NCBI GenBank assembly: GCA_027011725.1
Contig: JALUZQ010000236.1
Coordinates: 1 to 19,149 of the forward strand
Direction: 5' to 3'
Origin: Sulfurimonas sp.
Lineage (GTDB): Bacteria; Campylobacterota; Campylobacteria; Campylobacterales; Sulfurimonadaceae
Length of the DNA stretch: 19,149 nucleotides
The position numbers and the translations under genes were made by a program. Position 1 is the first letter of the stretch; each line of letters starts with the position of its first letter. Below are positions 8,301-15,439 of the stretch, in pieces. Under the pieces are notes generated by a model that was given only the letters and a program-made list of their open reading frames with translations, was not told the origin of the DNA and searched no databases.

Positions 8301-8780
8301 CTAAAAAGAGACTCCAAAGAGAATCTCCGGATAGGAGTTCGTACACTCCATCCCCCTAGGGCAGTTGAGATACTGCTCATACGCATATCCAAAAGAGGCA
8401 TAGGTGTTCTTTGTATTTATCAAAGCTACACCGCCTCGTACTCCCAAAGTTCCATAATTTGACCTGCCGCTTACAACAGTTTGACGTGTAAAAACACCAC
8501 CATATGGTCGGAACTTTCTTGAGAGAGGTAGGTAGTAATTTGCACCTAGAGAGAGTTCATGCTGCGTTGGAGTTGCATTGAACCATCCGCGATAGTAAAG
8601 ATCCACACTTAAATTATCTACAACAAAGTAACTTCCCGAAATACCAACGAGCACATAATCTTGCCCATAGCTACTCGCTGCACCAACAGAGACTCCCACA
8701 TTAGATGAACTCTTCATAAATATCTCTGCACTGTTTAGCATTGCAAAACTAAGCAGTAGTAGTAAAAATATCTTTTTCAT
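8301..8780 (-). CDS. small outer-membrane beta-barrel protein
   Basis: The 159-residue product has a signal peptide (MKKIFLLLLLSFAMLNSA, cleavage near residue 18) and a body of short beta-strands rich in Gly, Tyr and Ser. It ends in GVSF, the C-terminal Phe expected for an outer-membrane barrel. Its mature length of about 140 residues would suit an 8-stranded barrel. Two cysteines (140 and 146) in a loop between the last two predicted strands could form a disulfide. It is the last gene of the minus-strand operon; its ATG overlaps the pbpA stop by one base (TAATG), so translation is probably coupled. No named family is recognised. Confidence 0.8.
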   Translation of the reverse strand: MKKIFLLLLLSFAMLNSAEIFMKSSSNVGVSVGAASSYGQDYVLVGISGSYFVVDNLSVDLYYRGWFNATPTQHELSLGANYYLPLSRKFRPYGGVFTRQTVVSGRSNYGTLGVRGGVALINTKNTYASFGYAYEQYLNCPRGMECTNSYPEILFGVSF

Positions 8781-10786
8781 TAAAACAGTAACTCCCCTTG
8801 TGGATCTTCCTCTTCTTCTAAGCGAGGAGGTTTTGAAATATCACTAAAGTACTCTTTTTTCCCATTAATCTCTACCTCTATTATACCCTCCGGTACATCA
8901 AACTTGCGTTTTATTTGAGGATAGAGCTTTAAGAGTTGTTGGTAGTATCTGCTAAACGCAGGCCCCGATACTCGTCCCCCCGTCTCTTTATGATACATTG
9001 GTGTATTGTTATCATTTCCAAACCAAACAACAGTCTCAACCGTTGGAGAGTAGCCTGCAAACCATGCATCCATATTTTTGTTTGTTGTCCCTGTTTTTCC
9101 GGCGAGTTCAATGCCTCTTGCGTTTGCACGTCTTCCTGTTCCGCGTTTGACCACATCTCTTAAGATTGTCGTCATTATGTAAGATTGTGTCGGCAAGGAG
9201 GTTCGAAAAGAGTCCTCCTTTTTCTCATAAATCGTTTTGCCCTGCTTCTCTACTGAAGTAATGAGATGCGGTACCACCTGAACCCCTTGATTTGCGAATG
9301 ACGTATAGTACTGTGCCAACTGAAGTGGTGAAAGTGAGATAGTTCCGAGTGCTATGGAGAGATCATGCGGCAAATTTTTGATGCGAAACTTTTGCAACTC
9401 TTTTAAAAGCTGATGCAGTCCTATCTCATTCACAAGGTTAATGGTTGCAAGATTTCTTGAATGCACTAGAGCATCTCTAAGTGAAATAAGTCCTTTGTAA
9501 TCTTTTTCATAATTCTTCGGTCGCCACTTCATATCTTCGCCATTCTTTTCATACTCATAGGTTTTGGCAATATCTACAAGTTTTGTCGCACCACTGTAGC
9601 CCAAATCAATGGCTACTTGATAGATGAAAGGCTTAAACGCAGAACCCGGTTGGCGACGTCCCTGTGTTGCACGGTTATATGAACTCTTTTTATAATCAAC
9701 AGAACCCACAAGCGCTAAAATATCACCGCTTTTTGAATCAAGTGAGACCAAAGCACCATTGAGCTGTGAGACATTCACATCTTGCAATTCAAACTCTTCA
9801 TCCCCCTCTGCTCGTGCCTTTTCAAGCTTTTGCAGATCTTTTTCTTTATATTTTTCTATGCGTTGCAGTGCCAGATCATATGCATATTTGAGTGATTTTT
9901 TCGCTGCGTTTTGTAGTTGCAAATCAACAGTAGTATAGACTTCATAGCCCCCTGTTTTAAAATTATCTATGCCCAGTTCCCGCATTTTTCGTGCTACTTC
10001 ATCGACGATAAAAGGGGCTCTGTTTTGTGTCAGCGTATCATCATAGACCCTAGGATTCTCAGCAAGTGCCTTTTCAAAAGTCACATCATCTATCCAACCA
10101 AGTGTATGCATACGGGTAATGACCCTGTTTGCCCTTCCCATAGATATCTCATAGTTTTTTGTAGGCGCATAGGTACTTGGGGCTTTTGGAAGTCCTACCA
10201 AAACAGCCATCTCTTTGAGTGTCAGATCTGAGAGCTTTTTATGAAAATATCCATCTGCTGCAGTTTTAATACCATAGTACCCATGTCCATAGTAGATCTC
10301 GTTCAAGTAACGCTCAAGTATCTGCTCTTTTGTAAGGGCTTGCTCCACTTTATAAGCATAGATGAACTCTTTAATTTTACGAGAGAGTTTCTTCTCTCGT
10401 GTGAGCAGTTTGTTTTTCACTAACTGCTGTGTGATGGTACTTGCCCCCTCTACCATCTTTCTGGCCTTGACATCTTTAATAAAAGCACGAAATATTGCAT
10501 CGACATTGACACCGGAGTGTTCAAAAAATGTTGTATCTTCTATGGCTACAAGAGCTTCTATGATGCGCGGCGGTATCTCATTAAAAGTGGCGTAGTATCT
10601 GTTTTGTTTTTGAAATACATTAGCGATCTTTTCACCATTTTTATCATATATACGGCTGGTCAGTGCCGGTTTATAATCCACCAATGATGATATGTCATAG
10701 TCATAGCGGAAGTAGTAATAGCCAACGATTAAGAATGGTGATAAAACTCCAAGGACGAATAGTGTTAAAAATATTTTTTTTGTCAT
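8780..10786 (-). CDS. pbpA: penicillin-binding protein 1A (bifunctional glycosyltransferase/transpeptidase)
   Basis: Class A PBP that polymerises lipid II and crosslinks peptidoglycan on the outer face of the inner membrane. The 668-residue product has an N-terminal membrane anchor (about 5-25). The GT51 domain has catalytic Glu83 in AIEDTTFFEH, then EGASTITQQLVKN and a RKIKEFIYAYKVEQ helix. A charged helical insert (about 300-332) separates it from the transpeptidase domain, with the three active-site motifs intact: SxxK at Ser382-Lys385 (GSAFKP), SxN at 443-445 (SRN) and KTGT from Lys564. The tail is acidic (LEEEEDPQGE). The start overlaps the ABC ATPase stop as ATGA, and its stop overlaps the small barrel gene. 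As I recall, pbpA lies beside maf and alaS in Campylobacter jejuni, and beside bioF in H. pylori, so the context fits the phylum. Confidence 0.97.
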   Translation of the reverse strand: MTKKIFLTLFVLGVLSPFLIVGYYYFRYDYDISSLVDYKPALTSRIYDKNGEKIANVFQKQNRYYATFNEIPPRIIEALVAIEDTTFFEHSGVNVDAIFRAFIKDVKARKMVEGASTITQQLVKNKLLTREKKLSRKIKEFIYAYKVEQALTKEQILERYLNEIYYGHGYYGIKTAADGYFHKKLSDLTLKEMAVLVGLPKAPSTYAPTKNYEISMGRANRVITRMHTLGWIDDVTFEKALAENPRVYDDTLTQNRAPFIVDEVARKMRELGIDNFKTGGYEVYTTVDLQLQNAAKKSLKYAYDLALQRIEKYKEKDLQKLEKARAEGDEEFELQDVNVSQLNGALVSLDSKSGDILALVGSVDYKKSSYNRATQGRRQPGSAFKPFIYQVAIDLGYSGATKLVDIAKTYEYEKNGEDMKWRPKNYEKDYKGLISLRDALVHSRNLATINLVNEIGLHQLLKELQKFRIKNLPHDLSIALGTISLSPLQLAQYYTSFANQGVQVVPHLITSVEKQGKTIYEKKEDSFRTSLPTQSYIMTTILRDVVKRGTGRRANARGIELAGKTGTTNKNMDAWFAGYSPTVETVVWFGNDNNTPMYHKETGGRVSGPAFSRYYQQLLKLYPQIKRKFDVPEGIIEVEINGKKEYFSDISKPPRLEEEEDPQGELLF

Positions 10787-11472
10787 TCTCTAAAATTCCT
10801 GTTTGCAAAATTTGCTTCTATTAAAGTTTTTGTATATACCTCTTTGGGCGCTCTTAAAATATCCTCTAATCGCCCTGCTTCTACGACTCTGCCTTTTTTG
10901 ATTATACAGACATCTTCACACAAGCTCTTTGCAGAGGCTATGTCATGTGTGACAAAAAGCATTTTAAATGCCTCTTTTTTTTGTAACTTTTTAAGCAGCT
11001 CTAAAATCATCGTTTTTGTTTCAGGATCAAGCGCCGTTGTCGGCTCATCAAGGAGTAAAAGTTTAGGATAGTTCTCTAACGCCATAGCTATAACCACACG
11101 CTGGAGCTGTCCGCCTGAGAGTTCAGGAGCAAAACGCTCTAAAAGACTACTCTCTAGCCCCACCTCTTCAAAAAGCTCCAAAACACGTTCTCTTTTAGAG
11201 AAGAACTGTTTTTTTATTTTTGTAAGCGGAGAGAGTGCTGTAAAGGGATTTTGTGGTACAAATCCCACTGTTTTTCCACGAAGAAGTTCAAAAGAAAAAT
11301 CTTCTTCAAGCTCTGCTTCCATTGAGGAGGGGAGCATTTTCAGCAGTGCCTTAATAGTCAAACTCTTTCCACTGCCACTCTGCCCTATAAGCGCTAAAGA
11401 GTTTTGAATATTAAACGCAATATTGACAAGTTCTTTTCGCTCATGGAAAATCTTAACCTTTATATGACTCAT
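10783..11472 (-). CDS. ABC transporter ATP-binding protein, Opp/Dpp/Nik type, without permease
   Basis: A 229-residue nucleotide-binding domain with every motif present: Walker A GQSGSGKS (30-37), Q-loop Gln74 in FVPQNP, signature LSGGQ (118-122), Walker B LLLLDEP with Asp142/Glu143, D-loop ALDP and switch His176 in VTHD. The sequences QNPFTALSP and LSGGQLQRVVIAMAL are typical of the oligopeptide/dipeptide/nickel importer ATPases (OppD, DppD, NikD). It is shorter than OppD/OppF (about 320 residues), lacking their C-terminal extension, and nearer in size to NikD/NikE. No permease, binding protein or second ATPase is in this window. It overlaps bioF upstream and pbpA downstream by 4 nt each (ATGA). 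The partner and substrate are unknown; biotin or nickel would be guesses. Confidence 0.92.
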   Translation of the reverse strand: MSHIKVKIFHERKELVNIAFNIQNSLALIGQSGSGKSLTIKALLKMLPSSMEAELEEDFSFELLRGKTVGFVPQNPFTALSPLTKIKKQFFSKRERVLELFEEVGLESSLLERFAPELSGGQLQRVVIAMALENYPKLLLLDEPTTALDPETKTMILELLKKLQKKEAFKMLFVTHDIASAKSLCEDVCIIKKGRVVEAGRLEDILRAPKEVYTKTLIEANFANRNFRE

Positions 11473-12560
11473 ACTTTTGCCACTCTCTCACAAAGGTTTT
11501 GCAGATCCTCTTTACTCTCACCCAAACGCGCTATAAGGCGTACTATTGCCTTCGGAACAGTCGGCTGACGGATCGCACCTATGGCAAAGCCCTCTTTTAA
11601 GAGCTCATTTTTTATGGCTATGACCTTTTTATTATCACCATAGACTATTGGAACAATGAGTCCTTCTATTTGTATGCCAAGTCTCTGCTCTACTATTTGT
11701 TGACGTAAAAATATTTCTTTTTTTAACATCACTGCGTTTGAGAGAATATACTCTAGCGATTTATGCGCTAAGAGTGTGTCATACAAAGAGAGAGAAGTCG
11801 CATAGATGATAGGCTTTGCCCTGTTTAAAAGGTACTCACTGATATGTTCCGAAGAGAGTATAAATGCTCCAAAACTCCCATAGGCTTTTCCAAGGGTACC
11901 CATCTTTATGTAATTCTCTTTGATTTGTATGCCGTAATGTTCAAACACACCCATCAGATTTTTACCCACAACACCACTGCTGTGTGCTTCATCAACTAAA
12001 AGCAGTGCCTCGTATCTATCAGCAAGACCAAAGACCTCTTTTGCGCACAGATCACCATCCATAGAGTAGATGCCCTCAACGGCGATAAGGCTGCGTTTGG
12101 CATCACTGCGTTTGAGCAGCTCTTCGAGATGTTCCATATCGTTATGTCGAAAGACAACAACATCCATCTCCCCAATATGCGAGGCCAAAACACCCGAAGC
12201 ATGATAGAGCTCATCTATAAAGAGTCTGTCTCCTTTACGCACAAGCGATTCTATAAGAGCTATGTTGGCATTAAAACCGCTTCCTAGCACTATTCCCGCT
12301 TCAAAGCCATTTGCCTGACAAAGCGCATCTTCAAAATCTTTGTGTATCTGATGGTAACCATTTACCAGCATAGAGGCTTTTGGTGCATGCACTGCGTTTA
12401 ATGAAAGTTCTGATGCAGCAGACTCATGTAACTCTTTTTTGTGTGCAAGTCCCAAGTAGTCATTAGAAGCAAAATCTTTTATACTGTAGTCAACAACTTC
12501 ACGTGTACGGAATCGTTGGGCGCGTTTGAGTGCTTTGAGCTCTTTGTCGTAAAAATTCAT
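11469..12560 (-). CDS. bioF: 8-amino-7-oxononanoate synthase-like PLP enzyme (alpha-oxoamine synthase)
   Basis: BioF condenses pimeloyl-ACP (or -CoA) with alanine, the first step in making biotin's ring precursor, using pyridoxal phosphate. The 363-residue product has the family layout: FASNDYLGLA near the N-terminus, His120 in LYHASG to stack on PLP, VEGIYSMDGD, Asp190 and His193 in LLVDEAHSSG, and the Schiff-base Lys225 in GTLGKAYGSFG. It is slightly shorter than the usual 380-390 residues. The glycine-rich segment that is GSGGSG-like in classical BioF reads APKASM here (about 59-64). Related enzymes (2-amino-3-ketobutyrate CoA ligase, serine palmitoyltransferase) share these motifs, so the substrate is assigned mainly by overall similarity and phylum context. 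No other bio gene is nearby. It overlaps both neighbours by 4 nt. Confidence 0.85.
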   Translation of the reverse strand: MNFYDKELKALKRAQRFRTREVVDYSIKDFASNDYLGLAHKKELHESAASELSLNAVHAPKASMLVNGYHQIHKDFEDALCQANGFEAGIVLGSGFNANIALIESLVRKGDRLFIDELYHASGVLASHIGEMDVVVFRHNDMEHLEELLKRSDAKRSLIAVEGIYSMDGDLCAKEVFGLADRYEALLLVDEAHSSGVVGKNLMGVFEHYGIQIKENYIKMGTLGKAYGSFGAFILSSEHISEYLLNRAKPIIYATSLSLYDTLLAHKSLEYILSNAVMLKKEIFLRQQIVEQRLGIQIEGLIVPIVYGDNKKVIAIKNELLKEGFAIGAIRQPTVPKAIVRLIARLGESKEDLQNLCERVAKV

Positions 12561-14368
12561 CCTATTACTACTTTGTTCCTTCCACTCTCTTTAGCTTCAT
12601 AGAGTGCTCTATCAGCACGTTTGAACATAGAGTCTTTATCTTCATCATCCTTATGCTGTGTCACGCCAAAGCTCATAGTTGTCTGCAGTATCAGCTTTGC
12701 ACCCTCTACGGCCTTACGTATTTTTTCAGCAAGTTTATAAGCATCTATCGCACTTGTATGTGGAGCAATAATAATAAACTCTTCGCCCCCTATTCTACAC
12801 AGCACATCTGTTGCTCTTAGCATAGAGCTTATAAGTGATGTATATTCAATGAGTACCTTATCACCTACATCATGTCCATGGATATCATTGACCTGTTTAA
12901 AATGATCAATATCGAACATAATAATAGAGAGCGGTTCTTCATACCTGCATGAGCGCGCTATTTCATACTGAATTCTTGATTCATAAAAACGTCTGTTTTT
13001 TATGCCTGTGAGAGGGTCTGTCATCGTTCTCTCTTCGAGTTCATGTTTATAGAGTTCTTGTTCTGTGATATCTGCTAAAATAATAGCGATTTGTAAAGGT
13101 TTGTCAGAGATAACCGAAGCAGAGACAAGAAAATAATAGTATGACCCTTCTATGTTCATTTTCACTTTATTATCTTGATCTTGATGTGCTAAGAGATACT
13201 CTACCCAGTTCACACCATCCATCTCTTTTTGCAAATACCCCTTCTCATTCACAAAAAAGTCACAAATACAACTATGCTCTTTGAGAAAATCTTTGAGTGT
13301 TTTATACGATCTGAAGTATTTAAAAAATGCTTTATTGGTATCGGTTAGGGTATTCCCGTCATTTGTCAGTACAATATTTCCGGAAGAATCAATAATACTC
13401 TTATAATATTTTTTCTGTTTAATCGTCACATAATAGATTCCAACATTTCCTACAATAACAATGAGAATGATGACAAATATACCAAATAATAGCCAACGTA
13501 AAATAAACTCATCGATACCTTCAGAGCTAATATTTGAAAGTTTTTCAAACATTATAAATGCACCCTTGATCTCATTGTTATCCATCAAAAGATAAGAAGT
13601 GATCAAATACCCGTTCTCAACTTTATAAGAGTTGTTCAAATAATTTTTTATGCCATGATCGCTCAGGTAATCTATGAGCTTTTTATTTGCAGTAAGATTT
13701 GAAACATAGTAGTCGTCTATGAAGGTTTTGTTCCAAGGGTGTTTCAGGCGCTCTTTAAAACGTGCATCTGCTACAACTATAGACTCTACACCTGCTTTGT
13801 GCAAAACTTTTGTTATGGAGTTAAAGTGCGATATCACCTCAACCAAACCTAAAAAGTGCTCTCTTTGAAAGATAGGAGCTATTGATTTCAAGGAGATATC
13901 AAACTGTCCTGTACTCATCGACATCAAAGGTTTTTTTAATTGCAGAGCTTGACGGACATCTTCTCGAATCTTACTGAGGTCATCACCTTTGTAACTACTC
14001 CAGCTTCTATAAAGAGAGATGCCCTTTGTATCAAGCACCTGTATCCAAATATTTTTATACAGTGTATTTGTAGCATAGGTATAGACAAGATCATTATAAT
14101 ACCCTTCAGGAATAGTGCCTTGTTTAACATATTCCGCAAGTTTTTCATCATGATCTGCCAAGGTCAGGGCAAGGCCAAGGGTTGATTTACGTTTGGAATC
14201 TATCATATTTTCTACATTCAAACGCAGTGAATCTGAGCGTTTTTTATAATTGTCGTGAATAAAAATCTCTTTCGTCTCTTTTAAAAAAGAGAGATAAAAA
14301 ACAATTGCAGCTGCTGCAAGAAGTGCGAGAATAATGCTTATGGTATAGATTCGGCTATGTTTTATCAT
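12557..14368 (-). CDS. membrane diguanylate cyclase with periplasmic sensor and PAS domain
   Basis: The 603-residue protein should make the second messenger c-di-GMP from two GTP. The order is a membrane helix (about 8-28), a periplasmic region of about 260 residues that looks like a Cache-type sensor (LKSIAPIFQREHFLGLVEV segment), a second membrane helix (about 290-313), a cytoplasmic PAS-like region (about 322-440) and the GGDEF domain (about 448-603). The active-site signature is GGEEF (527-531) with metal-binding Asp486 in FDIDHFK. The inhibitory I-site RxxD is present at Arg518-Asp521, five residues before the signature, so product feedback is expected. No EAL domain is present. It sits in the middle of a housekeeping operon, overlapping maf upstream and bioF downstream by 4 nt (ATGA in both cases). 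The signal sensed is unknown. Confidence 0.94.
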   Translation of the reverse strand: MIKHSRIYTISIILALLAAAAIVFYLSFLKETKEIFIHDNYKKRSDSLRLNVENMIDSKRKSTLGLALTLADHDEKLAEYVKQGTIPEGYYNDLVYTYATNTLYKNIWIQVLDTKGISLYRSWSSYKGDDLSKIREDVRQALQLKKPLMSMSTGQFDISLKSIAPIFQREHFLGLVEVISHFNSITKVLHKAGVESIVVADARFKERLKHPWNKTFIDDYYVSNLTANKKLIDYLSDHGIKNYLNNSYKVENGYLITSYLLMDNNEIKGAFIMFEKLSNISSEGIDEFILRWLLFGIFVIILIVIVGNVGIYYVTIKQKKYYKSIIDSSGNIVLTNDGNTLTDTNKAFFKYFRSYKTLKDFLKEHSCICDFFVNEKGYLQKEMDGVNWVEYLLAHQDQDNKVKMNIEGSYYYFLVSASVISDKPLQIAIILADITEQELYKHELEERTMTDPLTGIKNRRFYESRIQYEIARSCRYEEPLSIIMFDIDHFKQVNDIHGHDVGDKVLIEYTSLISSMLRATDVLCRIGGEEFIIIAPHTSAIDAYKLAEKIRKAVEGAKLILQTTMSFGVTQHKDDEDKDSMFKRADRALYEAKESGRNKVVIG

Positions 14369-14913
14369 CCAAAACTCTTTAGGACCTCAACACACAGTCC
14401 CATAGCAGTGCTCTCAAAGCCTCTTACCTCTTTAATGTAAGGCTTACAAAAGCCCTCGACCATACAAGCACCCGCTTTTCCACGCCACTCACCACTCTCT
14501 AGATAACGCTCTAAATCTTGTTGGTCAAATTCTGCAAACAGGTAATCTGTTTGAGAGATATCTATGATTTTCTTCTTCGGTGATTGGTAGATCATACAGG
14601 TAATAATACTCGTAATATTTCCACTTTGTGTCATTAAAATATTACGAGCATCATCTTTGCATTTTGCCTTACGTAAAATGTGTCCTTGTGAAGTGACGAC
14701 CGTATCGGCAACAAGTAGCGGATAATCTTCATAGCCAAAAGCTTTGAGATTGGCCTCATACTTTCCAAGCGTTGCCTGATAAACAAAGTTTTTTGGAGAA
14801 GTTGCCACGATGCTCTCTTCATCAAAATCCACACTCTCTTGAATAAAATCAATTCCTGCTTCTCTTAAAAGCATCGCACGTGTTTGTGATGAAGAGCAGA
14901 GTCTAATAGGCAT
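14365..14913 (-). CDS. maf: Maf-family nucleotide pyrophosphatase
   Basis: Maf proteins hydrolyse non-canonical or excess nucleoside triphosphates (dTTP/UTP, or m7GTP in the YceF branch) to monophosphates and are linked to septum inhibition. The 182-residue product has the usual length. Visible features are LCSSSQTRAMLLREAGI at the N-terminus (in place of the common SSSPRR), the metal-binding VADTVV with Asp70, and the C-terminal SGEWRGKAGACMVEG. The Gln-Thr in place of Pro-Arg makes the substrate branch hard to assign by eye. Its ATG lies 11 nt inside the preceding membrane-protein gene, and its stop overlaps the cyclase start. As I recall, alaS-maf-pbpA adjacency also occurs in C. jejuni, which supports the call. 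Confidence 0.93.
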   Translation of the reverse strand: MPIRLCSSSQTRAMLLREAGIDFIQESVDFDEESIVATSPKNFVYQATLGKYEANLKAFGYEDYPLLVADTVVTSQGHILRKAKCKDDARNILMTQSGNITSIITCMIYQSPKKKIIDISQTDYLFAEFDQQDLERYLESGEWRGKAGACMVEGFCKPYIKEVRGFESTAMGLCVEVLKSFG

Positions 14914-15439
14914 TTCTAAGTGTCACTCCCAAGTAAATTGCAGCTATTCCAAGAATAATGTTGAGTGGAACCATATATTTTCCGATGAGTTCCAAGTTTT
15001 TCTTTGCATTAGCACTGTCACCTTTGTCAAGCAGTTTTTGTGCTTTATTACGTAAAAACATCATAAGTGCAAGGTTGGCTGCCATAATCATCCAAATAAC
15101 CTCTTTGACATGCACAAGGTTATAGATGTGCATAGCATAGGCATCTATAACATTTCCATTGGCATCCACCGCTGCTACGCGAAATCCAAGTCCCACAGAC
15201 ATAATTACTGCAGTGATTATTAAAATAATAACAAATGGAGAAACAATAGTAAAAAGACGTTTGAGTGCCTGAGAGATTCTCTCAAGTCTATGCAACGGAG
15301 ACTCTATGTTTACAAAAGATGGATGCGCTGCAAATTTCATAGCGATCATACCACCTACCCAAACAACCGCCGAGATAACATGAAGAAAGACGATTTGTGT
15401 TCTATAATCTGCAAACAGTTCAACCATAAACTCTTTCAT
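14903..15439 (-). CDS. four-helix membrane protein, CopD-like
   Basis: The 178-residue product has four predicted membrane helices (about 15-35, 62-88, 108-130 and 150-173) with a basic, Lys-rich cytoplasmic segment between helices 3 and 4. The first helix, FLHVISAVVWVGGMIAMKF, resembles the start of CopD/HemJ-type membrane proteins, where a His in this position often binds haem or copper. His20 in helix 1, His39 after it, and His104 and His110 near helix 3 could be ligands. A role in copper or haem handling is only an inference from that resemblance. It lies between alaS (1-nt overlap, TAATG) and maf (11-nt overlap), the longest overlap in the operon. Confidence 0.78.
   Translation of the reverse strand: MKEFMVELFADYRTQIVFLHVISAVVWVGGMIAMKFAAHPSFVNIESPLHRLERISQALKRLFTIVSPFVIILIITAVIMSVGLGFRVAAVDANGNVIDAYAMHIYNLVHVKEVIWMIMAANLALMMFLRNKAQKLLDKGDSANAKKNLELIGKYMVPLNIILGIAAIYLGVTLRNAY

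Noticed and set aside
9917..10231. 104-residue plus-strand ORF within pbpA
   Set aside because: It is antisense to well-conserved PBP1A coding sequence, and its translation looks like no protein.
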